This document shows positions 26,065 through 34,333 of a DNA stretch of 64,000 nt, piece by piece. The DNA is from Lachnospiraceae bacterium NK3A20 (GTDB lineage Bacteria; Bacillota; Clostridia; Lachnospirales; Lachnospiraceae): NCBI GenBank assembly GCA_900107575.1, contig FNQX01000016.1, forward strand, positions 1 to 64,000, read 5' to 3'. The translations under genes and the position numbers were made by a program. Position 1 is the first letter of the stretch; each line of letters opens with the position of its first letter. Under the pieces are notes generated by a model. It ran no database searches. It worked only from the letters and a program-made list of their open reading frames with translations, and was not told the DNA's origin.

Positions 26065-26531
26065 TATCCTTCCTCCCCTATGAAGTGTGTGATATTCTTC
26101 TCATTCAATATGAAATCGTAGTAGTTGAAATCTTCCCTTTTCTTCCAGCCGATCGTACGCCAGAAGGCATTGCCGGCATCGTTGTTCGCAAAGGCGACGA
26201 GAGAGACCTTGTTGATCCCTTCATCCCGGAGCTCCTTCATGCAGCAGCCGACCATCTGGCGGCCGATCCCCTCTCTTCGATAGTCCCTGGCGACACAGAC
26301 GTGATACAGCGTCCCCTGCCTGCCGTCATTCCCGCACAGGATCGAGCCGACAATCTGCCCGTTGGTCACGGCCACGACAGAAGTCTTCGGATTCCTTCTG
26401 ATGAATCGTTCGACATCCTCTCTCGAATCATCCAGACTCCGTATCCCGAAGCCGATGATCGTCAGCCACAAGGCATGAACTTCCTCGTAGTCTGCTATTT
26501 TCATAGGACGGATCAAAACCGAACCTTCCAT
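26064..26531 (-). CDS. GNAT N-acetyltransferase at the head of the arginine operon
   Basis: The 155-residue protein is a single GNAT domain: IRPMKIADYEEVHALW at the N-terminus, VGSILCGNDGRQGTLYHVCV, then the acetyl-CoA loop RDYRREGIGRQMV (about residues 88-100) and NDAGNAFWRTIGW near 120. The start at 26531 is chosen for GGGAGAAG upstream; the longer frame to 26798 runs through AT-rich control DNA and is not coding. Being first in the operon and coupled to argJ, it could be a stand-alone N-acetylglutamate synthase that primes the cycle. That is inference from position only; substrate residues are not diagnostic. Confidence 0.85.
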   Translation of the reverse strand: MEGSVLIRPMKIADYEEVHALWLTIIGFGIRSLDDSREDVERFIRRNPKTSVVAVTNGQIVGSILCGNDGRQGTLYHVCVARDYRREGIGRQMVGCCMKELRDEGINKVSLVAFANNDAGNAFWRTIGWKKREDFNYYDFILNEKNITHFIGEEG

Positions 26532-26582
26532 AAACTTCTCCCATTCCCCGCAGCCGCAGAACGCACCCGCCGTTTGACTGAC

Positions 26583-26611
26583 ACTATATCGCCGCGGCAG
26601 GCAGAATGCAA
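26583..26611 (-). promoter_or_regulatory. Promoter of the GNAT-argJBD operon
   Basis: TTGCAT (26606-26611) and TATAGT (26583-26588) are spaced by 17 bases on the minus strand, 52 bases before the GNAT start. Confidence 0.7.
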
Positions 26612-26621
26612 TCACAATTTT

Positions 26622-26702
26622 AATATTTATGCAGTTATATTTCGTAATTATGCATGTATATTCGATTATGCAGGCCTTATATGCAATTTTATGTATATAT
26701 TT
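26622..26702. promoter_or_regulatory. ARG-box-like operator cluster
   Basis: This AT-rich tract holds three imperfect repeats of an ATGCATnTATATTC-like unit (about 26622-26643, 26645-26666 and 26678-26702). They resemble ArgR boxes of Gram-positive bacteria but are degenerate. They lie between two divergent arg promoters, and argR is in the same window (50929-51384), so repression of both operons by arginine is the likely role. Confidence 0.5.
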
Positions 26703-26706
26703 ACCC

Positions 26707-26735
26707 TTGCAATCCAATGCGTCCGGATGTATATT
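26707..26735 (+). promoter_or_regulatory. argG promoter
   Basis: TTGCAA (26707-26712) and TATATT (26730-26735) are spaced by 17 bases, giving a leader of about 85 bases before argG. Confidence 0.7.
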
Positions 26736-26828
26736 CTTGTCAGCGCGGTTGCTTTCCGCGTTACGACAACAAAAGGCGAGAGGTAAGGCTCGCATCACAA
26801 TTACCTATTCCATCAGGAGGAATTCATC

Positions 26829-28067
26829 ATGGCAAAGGACAAGGTTATTCTGGCGTATTCCGGTGGTCTCGACACCACCTGCATCATTCCCTGGCTCAAG
26901 GAGAACTACAACTATGACGTCGTATGCTGCTGCATCAACGTCGGCCAGGAACAGGAGCTGGACGGTCTCGAAGAGAGAGCGAAATACTGCGGCGCCGACA
27001 AGCTCTACATTCTGGATGTCATTGATGAGTTCTGCGATGAGTACGTCGCTCCCTGCATCCAGGCGCACGCAGTCTACGAGAATAAATATCTGATCGGCAC
27101 CTCCATGGCGCGTCCTCTCATCGCGAAGAAGCTCGTCGAGGTCGCGCGCAAGGAAGGCGCCGTTGCCATCTGCCACGGTGCAACCGGCAAGGGCAATGAC
27201 CAGATCCGGTTCGAGCTGGGCATCAAGGCACTGGCGCCGGACCTGCGCATCATTGCCGCATGGCGCGATCCCAACTGGAAGCTCGACTCCCGTGAGTCCG
27301 AGATCGAGTACGCACATCAACACGGCATCGACCTGCCCTTTGCTGTTGACGAGTCCTACAGCCGCGACCGCAACCTCTGGCACATTTCCCACGAGGGGCT
27401 GGAGCTCGAGGATCCCTCCAATGAGCCGAACTATGACCACGTCCTGATGCTGTCTCAGACGCCGCAGAAGGCGCCGGACAAAACGACTTTCATGACGATT
27501 GATTTCGAGAAGGGCCTGCCGGTTGCCGTGAACGGCGAGAAGATGAAACTCTCCGACATCATCCGCAAGCTCAACAAGCTCGGCGGCGAGAACGGCATCG
27601 GCATCATTGACATCGTGGAGAACCGTGTCGTCGGCATGAAGAGCCGCGGCGTATACGAGACTCCCGGCGGCACCATCCTCTACGAGGCGCATCAGCAGCT
27701 CGAGGAGCTCTGCCTCGACCGCGAGACCACGCTGGAGAAAGAGATCATCGCGAAGAAATTCGCGGGCATCATCTACGAGGGCAAGTGGTTCTCTCCTCTT
27801 CGCGAGGCGGAGCAGGCCTTCATCGAGAGTACGCAGCAGTACGTGACCGGCACCGTCCGCCTCGGCCTCTACAAGGGCAACATCATCCGCGCCGGCGAGA
27901 CTTCACCCTACTCGATGTACAACGAGTCCATCGCTTCCTTCAAGACCGGAGACCTCTACGATCACAAGGATGCGATCGGCTTCATCAACCTCTTCGGCCT
28001 CTCCACCAAGGTAAGGGCGATGAAGATGCAGGAAGTTGAGAAGAAAAATAACGTCCACAACCTGTAA
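26829..28067 (+). CDS. argG: Argininosuccinate synthase
   Basis: ArgG joins citrulline and aspartate with ATP to give argininosuccinate. The 412-residue protein has the ATP-pyrophosphatase P-loop [11 protein letters not shown] (residues 8-18), the [15 protein letters not shown] motif near residue 117 and [11 protein letters not shown] near 177. Length is normal. AGGAGG lies ten bases before the ATG. It diverges from the argJBD operon; argH and argF are not in the window. Confidence 0.97.
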   Translation: MAKDKVILAYSGGLDTTCIIPWLKENYNYDVVCCCINVGQEQELDGLEERAKYCGADKLYILDVIDEFCDEYVAPCIQAHAVYENKYLIGTSMARPLIAKKLVEVARKEGAVAICHGATGKGNDQIRFELGIKALAPDLRIIAAWRDPNWKLDSRESEIEYAHQHGIDLPFAVDESYSRDRNLWHISHEGLELEDPSNEPNYDHVLMLSQTPQKAPDKTTFMTIDFEKGLPVAVNGEKMKLSDIIRKLNKLGGENGIGIIDIVENRVVGMKSRGVYETPGGTILYEAHQQLEELCLDRETTLEKEIIAKKFAGIIYEGKWFSPLREAEQAFIESTQQYVTGTVRLGLYKGNIIRAGETSPYSMYNESIASFKTGDLYDHKDAIGFINLFGLSTKVRAMKMQEVEKKNNVHNL

Positions 28068-28142
28068 GGTTTTATAGCAGCATCCTCCGATAATGTGCTA
28101 CACTCATAGCAATGCAGCAAGGGCTGCAAATCGGGAGGATGG

Positions 28143-28685
28143 ATGGTATCACTGCTCGTCAACAACAAGGGATCCTTTATGTCGAAGCTTCTCTCTTCAG
28201 ATTGTTTCGATTCATTTCTGTTAGAGGAGGCAACGATTCAGATGGCAGTCACGTTCCGCATCGACGGCCGTCTGAACAGGGACTTCTTCGACAGCGACGA
28301 GTGGAAGGACAGTGAGAGGCGTCCGTATGAACTGAGTCCCTGGTCCCATGTGCGTGGCTACTGTCACGACTGCATCAAGGGCAGGAAGGCACCTGCGGGC
28401 TTTCGATTCATCCTGCAGCTGAAGCCGGAATATGTCTCCGCATCGCTTTCCGATGTCCCGGAAAATACGAAGGCCGCCGTCAGCTCACTGGCGATCAACA
28501 TACGCATGAGCACCCCGCTCTCCGATGAGGATGCACTGCCGCAGAACAATGCGGGCGACATTCACATCGTGACCGGCATCTCCATGAAGACTTTCACGCT
28601 GGACAAGAGCGCGGAGCCTGCCTGGGACAGAACCATAGAAAGATTCCTGACATCCAAAGGAATCGAATTCGAGAGAGAAACCTGA
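28143..28685 (+). CDS. DUF5721-like protein
   Basis: The 180-residue protein resembles a Lachnospiraceae family (DUF5721) of unknown function. The marks are FMSKLLSSDCFDSFLLEEA (residues 12-30), a short FRIDGRLNRDFF segment, and WSHVRGYCHDCIKG near residue 70 with a CxxC pair. There is no signal peptide or membrane span. GGGAGG lies four bases before the start. It follows argG by 75 bases. The stop codon lies inside the terminator stem at 28681-28722. Confidence 0.75.
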   Translation: MVSLLVNNKGSFMSKLLSSDCFDSFLLEEATIQMAVTFRIDGRLNRDFFDSDEWKDSERRPYELSPWSHVRGYCHDCIKGRKAPAGFRFILQLKPEYVSASLSDVPENTKAAVSSLAINIRMSTPLSDEDALPQNNAGDIHIVTGISMKTFTLDKSAEPAWDRTIERFLTSKGIEFERET

Positions 28686-28722
28686 GCCATGGCGGCATCG
28701 CCGTCATGGTTTCAGGTTTTTT
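28681..28722 (+). terminator. Intrinsic terminator overlapping the DUF5721 stop codon
   Basis: The stem CCTGAGCCATGGCGG / CCGTCATGGTTTCAGG is followed by TTTTTT. It separates argG and the DUF5721 gene from pyrB. Confidence 0.85.
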
Positions 28723-28776
28723 CTCGGCAGATGGATCTGAACTGTTACGAATAGAATGAATATAGGAGAGGCACGA

Positions 28777-29727
28777 ATGAAAAGAGATCTTCTGACACCG
28801 ATGGATTTCACCGTGGAAGAGCTCGACGAGCTCTTTCACCTCGCCGAGGACATTGAACATCACCCGGAGAAATACGCTCACGCCTGTGAGGGCAAAAAAC
28901 TCGCGGCCTGTTTCTACGAGCCTTCCACGAGGACAAGGCTCTCCCACGAAACCGCCATGCTGAATCTCGGCGGCAGGACCATGGGCTTCCCCGACGGCGG
29001 CGTCTCCTCCGCGACGAAGGGAGAAACGGTGGCTGACACCGCAAGGGTCATCTCCTGTTTCGCGGATATCTGCGTCATCCGCTCGCCCAAGGAAGGCGCC
29101 GCAGCCGTTGCCGCCCACTACGCTTCCATCCCCGTGATCAACGCGGGAGACGGCGGTCATCAGCATCCGACGCAGACCCTGACGGACCTTCTGACCATCA
29201 AGTCACTGCAGGGACATCTCGACAACTTCACGATCGGCCTCTGCGGCGATCTGAAATTCGGCCGCACGGTGCACTCCCTGATCAACGCACTCGTGCGCTA
29301 CCCCCATGTCCGCTTCATCTTCATCTCCCCGCCGGAGCTGCGTGTGCCCGACTACATCACGGAGATGCTGGAGGAGAAGGCAATCTCCTATGAAGAAGTG
29401 ACCAGGATTGAGGACGTCATCCAAAACCTGGACATCCTCTACATGACGCGAATCCAGAAGGAGCGTTTTTTCAACGAGGAGGACTACGTAAGACTCAAGA
29501 ACTACTACATCCTCGATGAGGCGAAACTCCAGAAGGCGAAGCCGGACTGCTACGTCCTGCACCCTCTGCCGCGCGTGAACGAGATCGCCGTCGACGTCGA
29601 TGACGATCCGCGGGCTGCGTATTTCCGCCAGGTGCAGTACGGCGTCTACATCCGGATGGCGCTGATCCTCACTCTGCTGAACATCCAGGTGGATCCGTCC
29701 ATTCCGCAGCCTTCCGGCAACATCTGA
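28777..29727 (+). CDS. pyrB: Aspartate carbamoyltransferase catalytic subunit
   Basis: PyrB condenses carbamoyl phosphate and aspartate, the first committed pyrimidine step. The 316-residue protein has the carbamoyl phosphate motif FYEPSTRTR (about residues 45-53), [10 protein letters not shown] near 125, and HPLPRVNEI near 260. The start at 28777 is chosen for AGGAGAGG seven bases upstream; a frame opening at 28756 lacks this. PyrI follows by 31 bases, so the enzyme is probably the regulated, PyrI-containing class. Confidence 0.95.
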   Translation: MKRDLLTPMDFTVEELDELFHLAEDIEHHPEKYAHACEGKKLAACFYEPSTRTRLSHETAMLNLGGRTMGFPDGGVSSATKGETVADTARVISCFADICVIRSPKEGAAAVAAHYASIPVINAGDGGHQHPTQTLTDLLTIKSLQGHLDNFTIGLCGDLKFGRTVHSLINALVRYPHVRFIFISPPELRVPDYITEMLEEKAISYEEVTRIEDVIQNLDILYMTRIQKERFFNEEDYVRLKNYYILDEAKLQKAKPDCYVLHPLPRVNEIAVDVDDDPRAAYFRQVQYGVYIRMALILTLLNIQVDPSIPQPSGNI

Positions 29728-29758
29728 ACCTTTTTCCATTCTTGAAGGAGATTGCCTC

Positions 29759-30268
29759 ATGTGGACTACTAATATCGGACAGAACAATATCGCCCCGTCC
29801 GGCGTCAGAAAGGAAAAATACATGCTGAATATCGGCAAAATTGAAGAGGGCTTCGTCCTCGACCACATTCCCGCGGGGAAGGCCATGCGGATCTACCACT
29901 ACCTTGGGCTGGATAAGCTCGACTGCCCCGTCGCCATCATCAAGAACGCCCGCTCGAATGCCATGGGCAAAAAGGACATCTTAAAGGTCGAATGCGACAT
30001 CAACTCTCTCAACATGGATGTCCTCGCCTTCATCGACCGCAACATCACGATCAACGTGATCAAAGGCGGTGAGATCGTAGAAAAGCGGAAGGTCCCGCTC
30101 CCGAAGATGATTCGCGGTGTCATGAAATGTTCCAACCCCCGCTGCATCACCTATACGGAAACGAACCTTCCGCAGATTTTCTATCTCGCAGACGAGCAGA
30201 AGGAAATCTACCGCTGCAAATACTGTGATGAGAAATATGAAGAGACCGACGCCGAGAAGTTCATTTGA
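29759..30268 (+). CDS. pyrI: Aspartate carbamoyltransferase regulatory subunit
   Basis: PyrI binds nucleotide effectors and holds PyrB trimers together. The allosteric domain holds GFVLDHIPAGKAMRIYHYLG and DINSLNMDVLAFID. The C-terminal zinc domain has CSNPRC and CKYC, the four metal ligands. The start at 29759 has AAGGAG at a good distance, but gives 21 extra N-terminal residues compared with the usual form. An ATG at 29822 (MLNIGKIEEG) with AAAGGA upstream fits the family length of about 150 better and may be the true start. Confidence 0.92.
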   Translation: MWTTNIGQNNIAPSGVRKEKYMLNIGKIEEGFVLDHIPAGKAMRIYHYLGLDKLDCPVAIIKNARSNAMGKKDILKVECDINSLNMDVLAFIDRNITINVIKGGEIVEKRKVPLPKMIRGVMKCSNPRCITYTETNLPQIFYLADEQKEIYRCKYCDEKYEETDAEKFI

Positions 30269-30283
30269 GCTGACCTGTTACCT

Positions 30284-33103
30284 TTATACGATGATCTCTA
30301 CCCGGCTGCCGCCTGTACGCTCTTTGGTCACGACGATCTGTCGGTCGATCCTCTCTTTGAGTTCCGAGACATGGGAGATGATGCCGACAAGTCTCCCGCT
30401 CCCGGCAGAGAGTCCGGTCAGCGCCTTCATCGCCAGTTCCAGCGTCGTCTCATCCAGAGAGCCGAAGCCCTCATCCACGAACATGGTGTCGAGCTGGATG
30501 CCGCCCGCCGAGGACTGGATCTCATCGGACAGGCCAAGGGCCAGGGAGAGGGAAGCGAGGAAACTCTCTCCTCCGGAAAGGGATCTGACAGAGCGCTCCG
30601 AACCATTGTAGTGATCGATGACAGAGAGCTCCAGCCCTGACTGACTCTTTCGGTCGGACGCCTCCGCGCTCCTTTTCAGTTCATACTGACCGTCCGACAT
30701 GATCATGAATCGGATGTTCGCCTTGCGAATGATCCTGTCGAAATAGGTAGTCTGGATATAAGTTTCGAGCTGGACCTTGTCTTTGCCGGACAATCCTCCG
30801 CAGATGGTCGCGTACAGCGGCTGCATCCAACGGTACTCATCATTGAGGGTAGTCAGATCTTTGCTGGTCTCCGCGATCCTTGTGATCACGATTTCATTCG
30901 TGTGAATTCTTGCGTGAATCTCCTTCTGCGCGTCCGAAAGGGTGCGCTTTTTCTCGTTCAGAGCGGCCAGCACCTCTCTCTCTTTGCCGCCATCGACCAA
31001 CTCCTCGCTCGCAAGCTGCGTAGTCAATTCCGTGATCGTGCCGTCCGCCGTGCTGATAGCGTTCCGGTTCTCTTCCGCGGCCTTCTTCGCCGCCTCAATG
31101 GCGCCGCGAAGACTGTCCTGTTCCGCCTTCAGTGCGCTGCCGTGCTGCATGGCCGTCTTCCGGTCCGCAAAAGGCAGGGACTTCTCCTGGCGTTCGATGG
31201 CAGATTGCTGCTCCGCAAGGCTGGCGGCCGCAGCCGCGTTTTGCTGTCGCAGCTTCTGCACGAGCCCATCCTGCGCCTTCTCCTGCTCCTCATACCCCGG
31301 AAGATTCTGATCCAGATCGGCTTCCAGCTTCGCCGCCCTCTCCAGGGCGGCCAGCTCCTTCTCCTTCTCTTGCAGCTCCTTTCCGTTCTCCAGAAGGCGT
31401 GCCTTTACGGGCTGCAGGGCTTCTTCCGGTGCAAGGTCCATTCCCTGCGCAGCAAGGGCACCTGTCAGATTCTCCCTGAGCGCCTTCACCTGCCCGTCCA
31501 GCTCGCCCGCATACCGGCTCTTTGCCCTCTCTGTCTCCTGCAGGCCTTTGAGCTCTTGCTCCCGCGCGTTCAGCTCATCCTCCGAGGGGATCTCCCCCTC
31601 CGGCAGCGTGGCGGGGTGCGGGTGCGAGATGCTCCCACAGACAGGGCACGCCGCACCCTCCCGGAGTCCTGTCGCGAGTATTCCTGCCTGCGCGTTCAGA
31701 AAGGCCCTCCGACTCTCGCTGTAGAGCTCCCCGGCGTGTGCGGATTGCTGCGCTGACTCTAGATATGCCTTCTTCGCCGCAGCCGCAGCAAACTGTAACT
31801 TTTCATAGCGCTGCAGCTCAGCCGAAAGTTCCGTCAGAAGTTTCCCTGTTCCTGTGAGCTTTTCTACCGCTGCCGCTGCCTCCGCCCTCTTCGCTCCGCT
31901 CCCGCGCAGTTGCAGAAGCTCCGCCCTTTTTCTCTCCAGCCAGGCGATCTGTTTCTCCAGCTTCTCTACGGCTGCCTGCTGCGCCGCGGTGGCTTCCTTC
32001 AAGCTCTTTTCCGCCTCCTGCAGTGCCGCCCGCATCGCATCCAGTTCTTCATACTGCGGCAGCTGATGTTCGATCGCACCCATTTCGCGGGAGAGTTCTT
32101 CTATTCTGCCTTCCTTCGCCACGGCCGCGTTCAGCGCCTCATCCAGTTGTGCCCTGCGCGATGAGAGGCGCTCTTTCTCCTCTCTTACGGCCGCCAGTTT
32201 CTTCGTGGCGGCTTCCTGCGCGCGGGCTCTTTCGAGACGCTGATTGACACCCGCAAGCTCTCTCTCCAGTCCGCCTGTGGCAGCCTCTGCCTCTTTCTCC
32301 CTCGCCGCATCCCTTTCGATGATCCCGTGCAGAAGGTGTGTGACGCGCTCCGTGTCGGGATCGGCGTCTTCCTTTACCTCAGACAATAGAACCTTTTGCG
32401 GATCCTCCGGGGCTGTCACGGCGTTTTTCAGCTGCTCTGCGATCGCCTTCTTCGCATCCTCCCTGTTATAGCGCAGCGTCAGGAAATCGCGGCGCACCTT
32501 ATCCTGCAAGATATCGTAGTTCTCCGTACGGAAGAGTTTGCGGAAGATCAGCTGACGCTCATTCGTGCCGGATAAGAGAAGCTTCTGGAAGTCACCCTGC
32601 GCGATCATGGCGATCTGCGAGAACTGGTTTCTGTCAATCCCGATAATGTCCTCTGCGATCGCAGCGTCGACATCCTTCATGCGGGAAATTGTGCGAAGGA
32701 CCTGATACACACCCTCGCCGTGCTCGTCCTCCCCGATCCGTTCGAGGAATTCGAGACTCGCGTCCGCATGCTCCTTCGTCATTCCCTCTCCCCTTGCCTT
32801 GGGGCGCTCATACTCGGGATTGCGCGTAATACGGTAGTATCTGGCCCCATAGGAGAAAGTAAGTTCCACCATGGTCGGCGTCGAAGGCTCTGCGTATTTC
32901 GACCGCAGCATGGCATTGCTGCGCGCGCGGCCGCTCGGCTCCCCGTAGAGTGCGAACGTAATCGCGTCGAACAGCGTCGTCTTGCCCGCGCCGGTATCGC
33001 CCGTGATGAGATACAGGCCGCTGGTTCCCAGCTGTTCCATGTTGATAATGGTCCGCCCGGCGTAAGGGCCGAATGCGGACAGAACGAGTCTTAATGGCCT
33101 CAC
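30284..33103 (-). CDS. sbcC: Exonuclease subunit SbcC (Rad50-like)
   Basis: SbcC is the ATPase of the SbcCD nuclease, which opens hairpins and protein-blocked ends. The 939-residue protein has Walker A GDTGAGKTT (about residues 35-43), two long coiled-coil arms rich in Ala/Glu/Lys, the zinc hook CPVCG near residue 486, and the signature RSLSGGESFLASLSLALG with Walker B MFVDEGFGSLD near the end. The start is GTG at 33103, overlapping the sbcD stop by four bases (GTGA), with GGAGG upstream inside sbcD. It converges on pyrI with 15 bases between stops and no clear terminator. Confidence 0.95.
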   Translation of the reverse strand: MRPLRLVLSAFGPYAGRTIINMEQLGTSGLYLITGDTGAGKTTLFDAITFALYGEPSGRARSNAMLRSKYAEPSTPTMVELTFSYGARYYRITRNPEYERPKARGEGMTKEHADASLEFLERIGEDEHGEGVYQVLRTISRMKDVDAAIAEDIIGIDRNQFSQIAMIAQGDFQKLLLSGTNERQLIFRKLFRTENYDILQDKVRRDFLTLRYNREDAKKAIAEQLKNAVTAPEDPQKVLLSEVKEDADPDTERVTHLLHGIIERDAAREKEAEAATGGLERELAGVNQRLERARAQEAATKKLAAVREEKERLSSRRAQLDEALNAAVAKEGRIEELSREMGAIEHQLPQYEELDAMRAALQEAEKSLKEATAAQQAAVEKLEKQIAWLERKRAELLQLRGSGAKRAEAAAAVEKLTGTGKLLTELSAELQRYEKLQFAAAAAKKAYLESAQQSAHAGELYSESRRAFLNAQAGILATGLREGAACPVCGSISHPHPATLPEGEIPSEDELNAREQELKGLQETERAKSRYAGELDGQVKALRENLTGALAAQGMDLAPEEALQPVKARLLENGKELQEKEKELAALERAAKLEADLDQNLPGYEEQEKAQDGLVQKLRQQNAAAAASLAEQQSAIERQEKSLPFADRKTAMQHGSALKAEQDSLRGAIEAAKKAAEENRNAISTADGTITELTTQLASEELVDGGKEREVLAALNEKKRTLSDAQKEIHARIHTNEIVITRIAETSKDLTTLNDEYRWMQPLYATICGGLSGKDKVQLETYIQTTYFDRIIRKANIRFMIMSDGQYELKRSAEASDRKSQSGLELSVIDHYNGSERSVRSLSGGESFLASLSLALGLSDEIQSSAGGIQLDTMFVDEGFGSLDETTLELAMKALTGLSAGSGRLVGIISHVSELKERIDRQIVVTKERTGGSRVEIIV

Positions 33104-34311
33104 CTGGCACCTCCTTCAAAGACAGCTCCTGTCAGTTTCTCAAGGTATGCCCTCTGCTCTTCCCCGAGCGGTCGCCCGTTCTGCTGCTCGTAGAAATCCG
33201 ACATCAGCTCCATCGGCGATTTGGTAAGGTCCGCCTCCTCCCGGAGGATCGTGCCGCCCGTCCTCGTTCTCGTGTTGTCGTAGTCGAGGCGCATCAGCTG
33301 GTGGTAGATCTGCCGCAGCTTGATGAAGGCATCCGGTACATCCCCCTCATCCGTGAGCGTGATGTGAATATAGTCTTCCGTATTCGTCCCCTCGTATGAG
33401 GAGCGGTCTGTGACCTCGGAATAGCTGCCGCGGATTTCCCGAAGGTCTCGAAGAGGCGCCAGCGGCACCGTGCGCAGCGTGATGAAATCCGCAGGGGCTG
33501 CGACTTCTGTTTTCGCTCCGATCTCGACAATCGTGATGCTCTTCTCATCCTTCGCTTCCGAGAAAGAGTATTTGAGCGGCGTTCCACAGTAGCGGATCAT
33601 GGCCTGCCCCGGCTTCTCTCCCCGTCCCATGTTCTGGGGGCGGTGAATGTGTCCCAGTGCCACATAGTCAAATGGAGCGAAAACAGCAGACCCCACCGCG
33701 TCCGTGCCGCCGACCGACTGCTCTTCGGAATCGGTACGGGATGCTCCGGTCACGAACTGGTGCGTAATGAGGATGTTGCGCTCCGCAGCATTCACATCCA
33801 TATGGCGTACCGCGGTGGCAAGGGCGGACTCGTATGTATCGCACGGCTCGCCTTCCCCGCCTTCCGGCACGAGCGTCCCCCCTTCTCCGTAGAATCGTCT
33901 CACGTTCACGGGCTTGATAAAGGGCAGCATCCAGATATTGACAGGGCCGAAGGCATCCGATAAGACCACAGGCTCCACCTTGCCGTGATACACCGGTGCC
34001 ATGTGAACGCCGCTTCTATCCATGAGCCTTCCGCCGAAGGCAATCCGCTCGGCGCTGTCGTGGTTGCCGCTGATGACAAAGACCTGCAGATGCAGGGCAG
34101 CCAGGCGGTTCAGGAAGTCATCGAAGAGCTCGACTGCCTCCGCGCTCGGCACCGACTTGTCGTACACATCGCCCGCGATGATGACGCCATCCGGTGCCTC
34201 GCCTCTCACGACGTCCAGAATCTGCGTGAGGATGAATTTCTGATCCTCCAACATGGAATATTCGTTGACCCTCTTCCCCAGATGAAGGTCCGACAGATGT
34301 ACGAGCTTCAT
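33100..34311 (-). CDS. sbcD: Exonuclease subunit SbcD (Mre11-like)
   Basis: SbcD is the manganese-dependent nuclease of SbcCD. The 403-residue protein carries the phosphoesterase motifs HLSDLHLGKR (residues 5-14), IIAGDVYDKS near 45, VISGNHDSAERI near 78, and GHIHRPQ near 217. The length matches the family. It follows the Lon-like ATPase by 22 bases and overlaps sbcC, so the pair is translationally coupled. Confidence 0.95.
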   Translation of the reverse strand: MKLVHLSDLHLGKRVNEYSMLEDQKFILTQILDVVRGEAPDGVIIAGDVYDKSVPSAEAVELFDDFLNRLAALHLQVFVISGNHDSAERIAFGGRLMDRSGVHMAPVYHGKVEPVVLSDAFGPVNIWMLPFIKPVNVRRFYGEGGTLVPEGGEGEPCDTYESALATAVRHMDVNAAERNILITHQFVTGASRTDSEEQSVGGTDAVGSAVFAPFDYVALGHIHRPQNMGRGEKPGQAMIRYCGTPLKYSFSEAKDEKSITIVEIGAKTEVAAPADFITLRTVPLAPLRDLREIRGSYSEVTDRSSYEGTNTEDYIHITLTDEGDVPDAFIKLRQIYHQLMRLDYDNTRTRTGGTILREEADLTKSPMELMSDFYEQQNGRPLGEEQRAYLEKLTGAVFEGGAR

Positions 34312-34333
34312 ACACTCCCCTTGTTAAATCAAC

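Noticed and set aside
28737-28749. A single arm (CTGAACTGTTACG) like the small palindromes
   Set aside because: No matching second arm is nearby, so it is at best a decayed copy.
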